Shown piece after piece: positions 45,301 through 56,200 of a DNA stretch of 64,000 nucleotides. Below the pieces are notes generated by a model. It saw only the letters and a program-made list of their open reading frames with translations. It did no database searches and was not told the origin of the DNA. A program made the translations under genes and the position numbers. The first letter of the stretch is position 1. Each line of letters begins with the position of its first letter. This DNA comes from Protonemura montana (taxonomy: Eukaryota > Arthropoda > Insecta > Plecoptera > Nemouridae), in the NCBI GenBank assembly GCA_947568835.1, contig OX387603.1, forward strand, positions 10,227,943 through 10,291,942. Direction: 5' to 3'.

Positions 45301-46119
45301 TTCAAAGACCTACCAGCACGACACCGCACTGCGCTCTTGATGAATCTCAATCGAGTAAAGGCGTTCTGCCGCCTACGCTTTCGCGGTGTCCTAGAAACAG
45401 CTGGCCCTGAACCATGGCCCCCAACACTGGTTTACCTCTGTTCCGAGGATCAAACCCCAAAAGCTCTCGACACGTTACAAAAACGAAAATCCCTGCAGTG
45501 GGACATTACGGCTCCTTTCTTCGGTGTCAAGGGCCCACTACCAGGCCACTGGTCGGGTGACGAAGTCGCCTGGAGCCGTTTGAGTCGCTCCCCAACTCTT
45601 GGCTTCGACGCTGAGGTGGGATGGCGTTTTGCCAAAAACCGCCTGGCGGATCCCATTTTCCTGTGCCATGCCCAGAAACTACAGTCGCCCCTGTGCCCCT
45701 GGTGCAAGGTAGTCGGCTCGGCGTGGCACATGGTGGTAGAGTGCCGTCGGGCTGCGGCCTTGTGGCACACGGTCGCCTCCATGGTCAGTCGACTTTTAGG
45801 GGGCCGTCGTCTCCAATACAGAGATATCTTTGCTGGAGTGAGGCCGGGTGCGACTAGCAGCGAGCCGAAACTAGCGATCGCAAATTTTATCGTTAATCTC
45901 GCCAAAAGCACGATTTATCGTGTGTTAACGGCTTTTTTCAAAGAGCATACACCTCCAGTAGCCTATGAAATAGTCTTAACAGCCCGCATTAAAGCCCGTA
46001 TTCTAAAAGAATACGCGTGGCATCTTGGCCGAGGCGATATGGAAGCCTTTAAAAAGATTTGGTGCGTCGGTGGCGCGCTTTGCTCCGTGGGTGACGGAGA
46101 AGTCACACTTAACATGTAA
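42301..46119 (+). CDS. LINE ORF2: AP endonuclease / reverse transcriptase
   Basis: 1,272 residues, the enzyme for target-primed reverse transcription. The endonuclease domain (about 1-230) has LNARS, LIQESN, GDFN (146-149), SRLDRFY and SDH, all catalytic motifs present. The RT domain (about 450-780) has GKAPGLDGLTAEFY, NWRPISLLTTDYKILARALS, motif A LVSLDQQGAFDRV, RQGCPLSGPLFS and motif C SAYADDVSLF with YADD at 697-700. Near the C terminus is a zinc motif CPWCKVVGSAWHMVVEC. Start choice: the ATG at 42301 follows the ORF1 TAA with no gap (TAAATG) and is followed at once by the endonuclease N terminus (VTLNARSV). No stop or frameshift was found, so the enzyme may be active. The L1/Tx1 clade call is from motif style only. 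Confidence 0.93.
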   Translation: MRSVVTLNARSVKSSYKWVQFRSFLDRHLPDVVLIQESNCSKSPFPHAYMAYEFLFNPPIGVCSGTMIGIKKASRLVIRSHKILVPGYLQEAVLGHLNSDSTIRVFCIYVPHQCDLALTVLDALSDRIEEAHAGDDLCEKQFLVGGDFNVTLNPNVDRSNGGPERQPRVAQRLRNLVMTENLDDVWRDFRPTEPGFTFIGNAPAFSGSRLDRFYATPNIACRVSNVQVVPAFSDHLALVINLNTCTPKNKPPYWRFKNSLLSDPDFSICIRNLLATYDENSKKAYGSLEVWWDAIKADIQEVTVIFSRAQKQRLDAEFVHLEGKVEQIVSNCSFDTKHLADLSRANADAKDAYSQRSEATLLAAHQDHLLATDRPAGSVMARDIAAAFSPISRLRHDGKIVSDGPSLCSAARDHFVNVFSGTATVLDPDSPLYESLPTLTQADREQLDKPFTLKEFGISLRELNKGKAPGLDGLTAEFYVAFWAELSTPYWEVFKHAMANGQLPKSAQRSVLTLLPKSGDRLDIKNWRPISLLTTDYKILARALSTRLKNVMSHIVHPDQGYCVPGRTIYDSLHLHRDVLEYVNKENRPLALVSLDQQGAFDRVDHGYLFYCLKRFGFGENFSNHLRAMYKDATCFVRVGARLTAPFAFERGIRQGCPLSGPLFSISIEPFLRLARRTMLGFRLPGPEERRLVVSAYADDVSLFISDDADFDKLQAAYTCYSRQSGGTLNSQKSRGLWAGNWKDRADHPLGFSWTPNGIKVLGLMLGNSPMVSNQGFKKLEDTVRRVTNAWRHRASAMSLRGRVLVVNQFVAPRLWYTLQVIQPPASFLSRIQSILVDFVWAGRRHWTRLRDLCAPMHIGGQGLVHLQSKVNFFRVCFVHRYITSVEDHPGHVMTRHFLRPSRGPVLGWQALFCPDIVRRTGRGMTDFLRAALLAWNALSIKPERYAITAQGLQDVPLTLSTLIPTKTDPFDPSWGRLGCRSIGDLRDGGNWKELKDLAGFKDLPARHRTALLMNLNRVKAFCRLRFRGVLETAGPEPWPPTLVYLCSEDQTPKALDTLQKRKSLQWDITAPFFGVKGPLPGHWSGDEVAWSRLSRSPTLGFDAEVGWRFAKNRLADPIFLCHAQKLQSPLCPWCKVVGSAWHMVVECRRAAALWHTVASMVSRLLGGRRLQYRDIFAGVRPGATSSEPKLAIANFIVNLAKSTIYRVLTAFFKEHTPPVAYEIVLTARIKARILKEYAWHLGRGDMEAFKKIWCVGGALCSVGDGEVTLNM

Positions 46120-46175
46120 ACAAATTAAAAACATGTAGCCCATTGGAAGCAATTTGTCACTATTGTATATTGGAA

Positions 46176-46199
46176 AGTGCCCTCTCGTGCGAGGGCACT
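46176..46199 (+). promoter_or_regulatory. perfect 9-bp hairpin in LINE 3' UTR
   Basis: AGTGCCCTC (46176-46184) and GAGGGCACT (46191-46199) enclose the loop TCGTGC. The loop plus the start of the 3' arm, TCGTGCGAG, is identical to nine bases of the 3' arm of the ORF1-end hairpin. A 3' UTR stem-loop recognised by the element's own RT is known in other LINEs; here that is inference. Confidence 0.8.
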
Positions 46200-46402
46200 A
46201 ACCCTGTATGTTTCTCTATGAAACCCTTCTTTTTCTTTGAATTATTGAAAAATAATATCCTTTTCCAACCTCCTGGTTCTATTACATCTATCTCTTGGTA
46301 GAGTACATCTCTTTCTAGAGAATCTCTATGTCTCACTCTTCAAATCTTTTTTGGGGAGCGCTGTCCCAAAATGGACTAAAACTCTTTCCGTATCGTTTGT
46401 TT

Positions 46403-46427
46403 AAAAAAAAAAAAACACACACACACA
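46403..46427 (+). repeat. A13 run then (AC)n, 3' flank of the LINE
   Basis: The element ends in 13 A followed directly by ACACACACACACA, the presumed other half of the target microsatellite. Unique flanking DNA resumes at ATCCCCTCTTC. Confidence 0.85.
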
Positions 46428-46539
46428 ATCCCCTCTTCTAAAACTCGAAAAAAACACAAAGGGCTTTCAGCTGTTCCCGAAATCTCCATTAGACGAATGG
46501 GCCTCGGTGTTCACCCTTCGGTGGGGTTGTGATCATCGT

Positions 46540-46790
46540 CCAATCATCGTCGCGGTCGAAGGGCGCTTCCCCTCGGCGTCGCACCCTCGAGTACGCACCC
46601 TCGCCCCCCGCGCGCGCGAGGAGAATGATTCCCGACGCCGGCGTCGCGGCCGACTCCAGCCAGACCACAACGCCGACATCGCGGCGCCCGGAACACGTGA
46701 CATGAGATACCCGCGCGACGTTGATTTTCTATAGCGAACCATAATTTGTGGTGGCGGCCATCGCTGCCGGAGTCTCAACAGAACGACGCG
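46540..46790. promoter_or_regulatory. CpG-rich promoter-like stretch
   Basis: CpG-dense, includes CGCGCGCGCG, an E-box-like GAACACGTGACATG and GGTGGCGGCCATCGCTG (YY1-type motif). It could be a distal promoter of the plus-strand gene to the right. No TSS evidence. Confidence 0.3.
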
Positions 46791-47789
46791 ACCTGTTGAC
46801 GCTAATTAGAAGTTTGCCAGTCATGAGAAGTAATGACTTCGGTCATGTTGCAAGAATACGTCACCGTGAGGCTTTGGCTTGTATTTCAGACCTCCGTCAC
46901 TGGCTCCAGGAGCATTCGCCAGGTCAGCTATCCTATTTCCAGGAGTCGGCGTTCAACGGGTTAGTTTGCGGGTCAGTCGCATAACTCTTCTAGTTCTGTT
47001 CGGTCAGTTTAAGCTACCCATGCGTGATGCTTAGTTAGAAAACTTTTCAAGTTGTAGCGAATTTCGTTGACTTTGTCAACCCGCTTGGCAATCGCTGCGA
47101 TACTTTGAGCGAACAGGGCTACCAACCAGCTCACAGTTGGTGGTGTCCCAAAGACCACGCGTTCGAGTTTCGCACTAGTCTCTCCCAGCGAATTTCAGTA
47201 CGGTGGGTAGTGGTTAGCGACTCCGTCTTGTACTACGAACTATTTCCCATCCAAACGAAGACAAGAAATTGGTATTTGTTTCGCTTACTCGCCCGCCTCG
47301 TGCATTCGACATGTCTCGGACCCGCGACCAGAGTCCGAGATGCCAGCCAAGATTGCAGAGTTCCCATGCAATCAGACTCTCATGACTCATGCTGCGTAAA
47401 GACATCGGAAGCCAGCCAAAGGTTCGCTCGTCGCATAATGCACGGCTTTTAATCCGTCTACCCATCACGAGAGTCATCTCTGGATACGTGCGAGGCCGGC
47501 AGATGAAACGCGACGCGCCTACCAAGTGCCAACGACGCGATATCAGGCGATCCTCTCCTCTCGTGTTCTCTGCGAGATTAGCATTACTACCATTTCCACA
47601 AACATCGACCGTAATATCGCTCCCCGTTTGTCCGGTCCCTGTGACAGTGATTGGTAGGCCTGTTCGACAGCGTCCAAGGAGGCAACTTGGTCAGCCTCGA
47701 CGCGGAGAGGGATCAGCGAAGCCCCGCGGGGACGAAAATTAAAAAAAAACTACACGACCAGGCTGAAAACCAGGGGAGAGATCGCTGAG

Positions 47790-48080
47790 ACAACAATGGA
47801 AACATGTTTTCTGGCTCGCTTCGCGTCGGAACGTTGCGTGCTGGCTCTCGGAGGAGCGCGCGCATCTCTCATTTGAGTGGCTTGCGCGATACCCGCTTTG
47901 TGATTGGCCGCGTGGGGGACGATGTCAAACGCTCCCGGGGGCCGAGGGGGGCAGGGCGGCGAGCGCGCCTATTGGTCGGGTGGCGCAGTCGCCGACTGCA
48001 GCGCTCTTGGCGACGGGGCGCGGAGAAAGCCGAAGTATAGTACGCTCGGTAGACGCTAGACGGGGGCCATGCCAAGTGCT
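47790..48080. promoter_or_regulatory. GC-rich promoter-like stretch with CCAAT boxes
   Basis: GC-rich, with inverted CCAAT boxes TGTGATTGGCCGCG and GCCTATTGGTCGGG about 70 nt apart and GC-box-like GGGGGGCAGGGCGG. Another candidate upstream promoter for the PHC-like gene. Confidence 0.3.
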
Positions 48081-48159
48081 TTGTCATGTATCTGGTTTCT
48101 CTGTTGCACAAGAAAGCTTGGCGGACCGAGACTTGGCTGATTCCGATCGCGTGACATAT

Positions 48160-51100
48160 GCTCAATGAAACGGTCAATGGGAATGATTCGTGGAATGCTC
48201 ACTCTACTTAAAAATGGCGTCAAATCATTAACCACAACCAGATACTCTTTAATTGCGACTTCTAAACGGTGTCGTATCAACGCCCCCGATGTCAACTCTG
48301 ACACCACTGTCCACCTCCATTCACTGTACCTGTCTACCTGCATGTTGTTACATTGTTGGAGTATCCAGATGAATGGCGTTTATGCAAGCTCCTTGGCAAA
48401 CAAGGTCTCCTTAAGCTGTCGTCCGGTCATCAGTTGCACCTTCCGAGAAATGGAAGCCATCAACGGTGATCAAGACCCAGTCGGGTAGTCCTCTCTCTCT
48501 AATCGAGATGCGGCCGCCGGCGACTCGGCCATGGGAGTCCGCCAAAGAGTTTTTGGGCAGGGTTACACCCCCTGGTCTATGTCAGTGGATAGGCAGACGA
48601 GACGACGGCGATTTAAATTGGCCATTTGACGTCAGTCAGGCTTTATTTAAGACGATCTTATCTGGGAAGCAGTTATGATTCGGCCTTAAAAGCTCCAAAG
48701 CAAGAACGGTGTGTTTGGAAATGGAATATAGACGAGAGAGTATAGTCGTTTTCGTGGCTATTGGTCTGAGGAATTTTTCCATTTTTGCAGAGCTTTGCCG
48801 ATCGTTGAGGGTGGCCGAATTTCAAGGAGTACCAAAAACTACCTACCCCCCTCCCCCCTTCTCGCAAGTCACATGCCGTATCATCTCGAATGTGAACCGT
48901 TTCTTCCTAAAATTTATTAGCTTAACTTGATTCCCATAGAAAGTTCACCTTTGGTACACCTTGGTAAAGTTGTAACTCAGGTCACCTCCTTGGCACGACT
49001 GCATATCGCTGTATCTCATGGTGCAAGAATGTTCGCCGCCTCCCTTTAAGAGTATCGCAGAAAAGCAGCGACTTACTCATTTGAGAGAATCCCTTGTATC
49101 CCCTGGATTCCTGTTTCTAATCTTTAGAGCTCGTGAATGCAAATAGCGACTTACAAATGCTCGCGTGCCAGGACTTGCCATCTGCAAGTTAGATCTTACG
49201 CACTTTGAGTAGGTACCACGAGCAGTTAGCAGAAGTAATTTGCCTTTTTTTTACAGTTCTGAGGAAGTCGTAATGTGAAGAATTACCTTTACCTAACCCA
49301 GAAGAAAAGGTTTCGAAACATGGAAAACGAGCTCTACCCCAGCTATTGCATCATGCATATTCAGTCTTCGGTGGCTACCCTCCCCCACGCCGGTGCTAAT
49401 GACGCCAATACTCAATAATGTACGCGTTGTTAACCATGCCATGTCATATCAATCGATAGACCATCCAAACGTCAGCAACGTTGCACATGCAGGGCCCCAG
49501 ATTCGATCCCATAAGACCGGTTATCTTGGTCACAGTTTTTTTTTTCATCAACATCCTCAGACTATTCCAGACACATTTTCTACCGAACAGCTCCTCCGCT
49601 ATCGTCTCCTTATTCTCCAATTTCTACCGCCTCCAGGCAAGCCACGTTCTTGTCATGGACCACGTGTGCCATCGCTGCGGCTTGTACTGACTGACAATTG
49701 CCGATCTCGAGGACGCGAAGTGACATTGCCATGTAAGGGATGACCGCTCGCTGTGGACACCTGTGCTGCCAGAGACGGAAGTACAGGTGTTTCTCCCCTC
49801 CCCCTACCCATCAGCTTAATTGCCGACCGCTAATAGTTAATTAATTTGACCACTAATTGCGCCGATGTAATCGTCGGCCACGTGACTGGCTTACCAATGG
49901 AACACCTGCTGTTTGGGTGATCGTTGTTGATTGGTTGGACGTCTTAAAGTGAGTGGATTGTGATGATGAGTAGGAACTTGGAGTCTACTTCTGAAGAGAT
50001 GCTGGGTCTAGAGTTGACTGTACCAACTGGACTGTTTCAAGAGTGGTCTGAATTAAACTTGCTATCATTGTCCGTGCAGAGTTAACCTAATTGGTGTCAA
50101 AGCAGTAACAATAGGTTCACTCAGTATAAATGCATCTTCCTATCCTTTGCGAATGGTATAAAATCAGTCTCAAAACCGCTAATCACTCTGCCCTTCCAAT
50201 GTTAATCAATTAACGTAATGGTCTAGCGTTCCAGAAATATGGCCGGCTAAGCATTTTAGATGCGTAAAGTCTGATAAAAAAACACGCCATCAAGTACTTG
50301 AGATGAAAAGTCCGATAACCAAAGTTATAAGAGCCGTCATTAGCCTGAGGGCCTCAATCATCTTACCCTGGCCGACACAGACTGTATACAAGTACATGTC
50401 GATCATGACAGCATAGGCACTAGAAAAATTCCAAATAAACCCTATTTTGGTTGGCTAAGAAAATAGAAAAAATTTATTTTCAAATCCTGACCGTCTGAAA
50501 GTTCTCAATTATCATGGTGTTAGACGTTTTATGGGAAAAATAATTTTACCACCCCGTAGCTGACTACCAAGCCAAATAGCTTCGCTCTTGACAGGAAAAA
50601 AATCGCTTGTTTCTCGACTTTAGGAAAAAAAGAGAATGCCTTTCCCATTGTTTGCCTTGTTTAGCTCCCCTCGGAGGTCCTTGTGCTGACGCTCCGAGCG
50701 TACCTCACATATTTCCCATTACTTCCTCCCCTCGGCTGTGATCCATCATTGCGACGCCCCCCACTCCTCGCTTCCCCTGCGCCGGCTGAACACAGAGCTA
50801 TCCCAGTGATGCTGCGACTCTGTAAAGTGCATCTCACTGGGTTCTTAAGGGAGACGGTCGCTTGGTCGCTTGCAATGTTATGTCTGGATTATTGCAACGG
50901 GGGACTGCGATTCTGTGCTATATGCAACTGACATTCTCTAGGATTTCTATACTTTAGCCCTAGATGGTAAAACTATTTCAAACGCAGAATTTTGCACGAC
51001 GCATTCGGAAAACGTTTCTGTGTAGCTTATTAAGCCTCTCGGTGTTTCACTATGTTAGAAATCAGGATGTAACCCAACTGAATTGCCTCTCTTTCCTTTA

Positions 51101-51180
51101 TTGTTTACTCCCTACATTTTCTCTACAACAAGTAAATCGATACACAATTTGAAATCAAGAAATCACAGCACCAAGTCAAT
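48160..51180. other. no gene recognised
   Basis: Mixed DNA. A block at 49,780-49,930 has CAGGTG, CACGTG and CACCTG E boxes with GTTAATTAATTTGACC and CACTAATTGC homeodomain-type sites, and could be an enhancer. No supported exons. Confidence 0.45.
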
Positions 51181-51219
51181 CTAATCTCCTTCGAACATCC
51201 CTCTCTTTGTATTCACCGC

Positions 51220-51560
51220 TATCCAGCTTCGGTGAGAGGCAGCCGCTTGCGCTCTAGCATCGCATGTTCGCCTCGGTGAATCAGTCTCCCGTTCGTCGCC
51301 GGCGTCATCCCCTAACGCGTAATCCCGCGTCTCAAGCCGGCCATGAAATATAAATTGTGAGGGGTTGTTGCCAGCAACGCAGTGGTGGGGCGTGGGGTGG
51401 GTAGGGAGGGGGACGGAGGGGGCGGCTAAAGGAATTATCTGCGTACCGGGTGCCTATCGTGAAGCGCACGCAACCTGTCACGAGTGCAACACAGCGCTGC
51501 ACGCAGCGCTGGCTACCGGGTGACTAGGAAATTATCGACCGAGACTGTGGCTTGAAATTG
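51220..51560 (+). promoter_or_regulatory. candidate promoter of the PHC-like gene
   Basis: CpG-rich interval about 1.4 kb before the first coding exon, with an RFX/X-box-like TGTTGCCAGCAACG, GC-box-like GGACGGAGGGGGCGG and ACAGCGCTGCACGCAGCGCTG. The position fits a proximal promoter with a non-coding first exon, but no start site can be fixed. Confidence 0.35.
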
Positions 51561-52955
51561 TCACGACGCTTTTATTTATGTGCACTGGGCGACAATTTCT
51601 CTAGGGTGCAATCGACTCATGCATTGTACCCGTAACCAACGTCGCTGGTCATCAGTTTTGAGATTTGCATGATGATTAATGCTTGCATGGAATGCGTGGT
51701 GGTACTAGAGTGGAATATAGACCTTTGAGACATCGCGTGGTCTTATTGTTTTATACATTTAATTACTAACGTCATTACCTTGCCGTACGGCAGTGGTAGC
51801 CAGCATAAGGTGTATTCGGACCGTTGGACGTACCCACAAGTTTCAGTTTGTTGCCCGCTGTACAATAAAGCCCATCACGCGATGACTCCATTATTATAAA
51901 AAGACCCTTGGACTCTAGAGAGTAGAGATGTCACGAGAGGATAGACGACACAGATTGGAGTTCGCTTCGAAAAGCGTATTCAACGTAGAGCGCTGCTACG
52001 TGTGTCTGGCAAATGGTAGAACTAGTAGCTGTATGGAAGTAATTCTGCACACACTGAAGGCCAGTTGCCACTGCAGCTACTCTTTCATACATAAGTTGTG
52101 TACTTCTGATCACTCGCACTGTGTAAATATGTGATGACCAAATCTCCGAAGTCTCTATAACCTGAGCTAAAGTGCTCGTTATCGATACATCCCTCCATAA
52201 CATCGCATCGCCCCAACGCCAACGGCTAACAAGCACAGGGTGCCAAGCTAGGGTCCAAGGAAACACTTGTTTCTCCTTCTGAGACTAGTTTACTGCCCTC
52301 CTCATATGATGCCGCCCTTGCCCACGAGATTTATGGACCCGTTTACAAGCATCTCGACCCTTCGTCTCCTTCTCGCTCATGCCTGCCTTCGCTCTTTGTC
52401 TGTCTCTTTCTCTCTTGGGAAGGGTGCTATCCGAACTGCCGACCGACCGCGAGACTGCAAGACAATCGGCAGTCTCGGGTGGGAGAAGCGATATAGTCGG
52501 TTGCGGAATTGCGGGTACGCAGCAAGTTGCGTGGGTCAGGGTGTGAGATGAAATCTTATGATATGGTGGGGGACTGTTATTCTCTTGGGACGAATACATA
52601 GAAGACAATGTCGACAATGACGTTAAATTTTTGGCCGTATTTTTTTACCAACTGCGGAAATCACACCAGTTTTGCTAATTTAACGCTCTCGCTCAATAGG
52701 GCAAAATCTTTTTTTGGAAAATGGTGGCTTCTAAATTTGAAATATTTTACGAACATATGAAGAGAATGATTTTAAAGCGTAGGCTCTCTGAGTTGCTTTA
52801 ACCCGAAATAAATGCGTGTGCTTCAAAATACGTGGGATAAAATTGAAAGTAGAGGTAGTCCAGTTCATCACATGAACGCTGTAACCGTAAATAATCGAAA
52901 AGTAGTATGTTTTCGGCTTCTGAGTACTAAAACAGAATGTTCTCCTCAATTCCAG

Positions 52956-53032
52956 GAGTATTCCTTGGGGAGATGGCTCCCAGACTGAACCAGTGAGCGA
53001 CTCCCGCAGGATAGAATCGTTTCCACAACAAA
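52956..53032 (+). promoter_or_regulatory. 5' UTR part of first coding exon, with uORF
   Basis: The acceptor TGTTCTCCTCAATTCCAG ends at 52955. The leader contains a 7-codon upstream ORF (52973-52996, MAPRLNQ then TGA) that ends 36 nt before the main ATG at 53033, whose context ACAAAATGG is favourable. Mild translational repression by the uORF is inferred. Confidence 0.55.
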
Positions 53033-53071
53033 ATGGCAGACGTAGCGAAACAACAGCAAAATGGCGTCGAT

Positions 53072-53121
<50 letters not shown>

Positions 53122-53212
53122 ACAACAAGTGCAACAGCAACAACAAGTTCAACAGCAACAAGTCCAGCAAGTTCAACAAGTCCAGCAAGTCCAGCAAGTC
53201 CAGCAAGTTCAG
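53033..53212 (+). CDS. PHC-like exon 1 (coding), polyQ
   Basis: 60 codons, MADVAKQQQNGVD then mixed CAA/CAG glutamines and VQQ repeats. The donor CAG|GTAGAA is not optimal. Phase 0. Confidence 0.75.
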
Positions 53213-56200
53213 GTAGAATAAAAACAAAACCATTTCTTTCTAGTCAAAGTCAATAGGCATCAATCAGTGTTTGCGTGGGTAGCTGCGGTAAATATCAAAA
53301 GCCATTCTTATTTTCAGTGCGCCTTGCCGAGTATGACAGATAAATTTAATACTGTATAACAACTTTGTGGGCTTCCTCCTATTGTGGCTGGATGCAGAGT
53401 ATTTTTTTGCTGCAGCCGTGATCGATACACATTGTAGCAATAACATAAAACGTATGCTAGAATTGGGTTTCTTGGTTTCTATTACCTTACCAGTGATCGC
53501 GAGGTGGTGAATGCTCAGTGTCACTGCGTTAACGTAGAGCTACTGCATCTAACGATATGCCGCCATGGGTGCTTTATGATCATGATGTGTCACCAAAGGC
53601 GGGGCGTTATTGCCCAAACCACTCCACTGAACAAGGATTGTGATTTGACCTTCACCAGCAAACTGGAATCAATTAGGAAGTCAACTACAAGATTTCCCTT
53701 CGAGATTTCCATTTTTCTCCTTGCTTGCACAATACCAACTAACATATAACGATTAGAGCCAAAAATCTTACATAAACCCAAAACTTTCTGAGCAATCGAC
53801 AGCGATATCTCCACAATATAGCGATTCACGAAAGCTTAAGTTGTAGAAAGACTAAGCAGTGGAGTTTATCCTTCATCTCGTGGCCCTACTTAATATTCTG
53901 AGGACGACCAAGTGGCCATAGTAGTGAATTGTGTGTCTCATTTTCATTGTATTTCAAGCTCTTAAAATAGTATTTAAACCTAATAGAACCAATCAGTTCT
54001 CCCAGTTTTCGCCCTTAGTCTCTCAAGTTCTCTCTCGATCATGGATATCTCCCTACTCAACCGCCAAACTTACTACGTACAATCGGTAAGCTCACATCCC
54101 ATTATCCCATCATCACAATTAAATTCTAATCTGTTTGTTCTCGCTTTTTTGACAAAACTTTTAGGATATCTCAATTTTTTTTGAAGAAAAATAAGGAAAC
54201 CGCGCTCATCTACAACGCAATTCAAATTGCGTACGCGAAACGTTTAGTTAATACTAGTTAGGTAGTTAGTAAAGATTATTCTACGAGAAATTACGAAATT
54301 AAATAAATTCGAAATGACCATCTCTGGCCGATCACCATTTTTGTCAGTGAAGATTCAGCAGTTGGCATTTTCGCGAAGGAAGATAAACATTACGGCTGGG
54401 ACTGCCCATCCATGGGCCTAACTATAACCCAATCTCATAACCCTAATATTTGCGGCTAAGCAGAGTGGTATTCTTTCTTCACGACGGGTAACATACAGGC
54501 ACTTACTTAGTCTATGGTTGCTATGGGCTCGCCAGTGCTGCCAGGTTCACAACCTTTAACAAACGCAACTACCCGATACCCTATCAACTAATCATCCAAC
54601 CGCACACCAGCCTGTGCAAGCATACCGCCTTGTATTACCTACCAAGTACCATTTTTTGTGTCTCAAAAAATGTCACTGGCCATGGAAAATAAAATCTCTT
54701 ACGGTCATACTACATATGTTTACACTTATTATTAACCAATGGGGTTTAACACCGTTTCAAAATTATTTTGATAAAATTATGAGGAGGAAAGTGTGTGGTG
54801 TTTTTGTGTTGGAGAGGGGGCTGGAAGGGGTTGTGTTGGAGAGGGTGAGGTTCTGTATTACTTAATTTAGAAAGAAACAAACCCCTAGAGATTTCTGTAG
54901 TAAGATTCACAGTGTTTAATTTGATTACTGCAGGGATATCCCTTATACCAACAAATTACTTTAATCAACAAAAGACTGCAAAATCAAAAGAAGCTTTTAA
55001 GAGGGCTATATTTGTCGGAACAAGGGACAAATTTGGCCAAGCGCAGATCCCAATTCAGTCCCACAACCAATAACACTGTGTTTTCGCAGGTCCAGCTGTC
55101 ACATGGTGATGTGCAGCAGCAGCAAGGCGGTGCGCAGCAGCAAGCGCAGCAGGTACAACAGGCCCAGGCGCAGCAGATGGTTAGCATGGCGCAGCAGGGC
55201 CAAGGCATCACGGTAGTGTCTTCAGGGCCTGGCAACCAATGCGTAGTCAACTCGCCTGGAGCCATGCAGCAGCAGATGCAGCAGCAACAGCAGCAGCAAC
55301 AACAACAGCAGGTAACTGCTCGACTTCCGTTTTATTATGTCTTTGAAATGTAGGCAAACACCTGACAGTTTGCTAAGTTGACTCTTCCGAGTTGGCTGCC
55401 GGGATAGTCTGGACTCTAGATGGAACTTTTCAGGTATAGAATGCAAGCTATTTCAATGCTTTGGATTCTTTGTAGTGAGCTTAAATTTTCCGTTGGGCAT
55501 AAATGATGATTTGCTGAGAGGGCATCGTATTTGCTTACCAAACGATGGGTAGTTGGTTCGTGCTACTGGCTTTTTCATACTTTCAGATCGAAACATTTTT
55601 TTTTTTACTCCCTTTTCCAAAAATGTAGCCTCCCTTCTTAAGAGCTCTCCCACCCAAAGCATTTTATGAACAGTGAGCAAATTAAAACATCAACGTCATC
55701 TTACCAGACGCGGATTCAAAGCGTTTATGGCAATTCACTTGCCAAAAGACCATTCCCTCATTAAGTGTAGCACTGCTATTAAGACAATTAAGTGTGCATA
55801 TCAGGGAGAGGTAAAGTCTTTACAACACAAATCCCGGCCACGGCTCCGCAAGCCAAAAAACCAGGCCCTCTGCCCGACCCCGCTGAACGCTACTGACCGC
55901 GTTGCGCAGGTCACAGTGTCGATGCCGGCCATCGCGCCGATGCCTCAGCCAGGCGGCAACACAAGCGCGGTGACGACGATGAGCACTCTGCACCAGCAGT
56001 CGCTTGGGCCGCAGCATCCACCGATGGCACCCGCTACCCCCCAGCCGTTAGGGCAGCACCACGCGCAGACTATGCAGCAAGTCAGCGACTGGGGACACAG
56101 TCGGGTGAGTGCACGACGAGCACTGGCCTGCCGATTTGATGCACCGTCCACTCATTGCGTAACATTATTTGTGCTGAAAAGTTTTTTTTTCTCTGTCGTT

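Larger units (their letters stand above)
40309..46414 (+). mobile_element. full-length Tx1/L1-type non-LTR retrotransposon (LINE)
   Basis: About 6.1 kb: 5' UTR (40,309-40,689), ORF1, ORF2, 3' UTR (46,120-46,402) and an A13 run. It is assigned to the L1/Tx1 group by an apurinic-type endonuclease, the RT signature NWRPISLLTTDYKILARALS and a C-terminal zinc motif. Several Tx1-clade lineages insert specifically into RNA genes or microsatellites, and the (CA)n on both sides fits that habit. ORF2 is open over 1,272 codons, so insertion is fairly recent; the only lesion seen is an in-frame stop near the start of ORF1. Confidence 0.9.

Noticed and set aside
52946..53233. Minus-strand poly-Leu ORF
   Set aside because: Antisense shadow of the polyQ exon; CAG/CAA read in reverse gives Leu codons.
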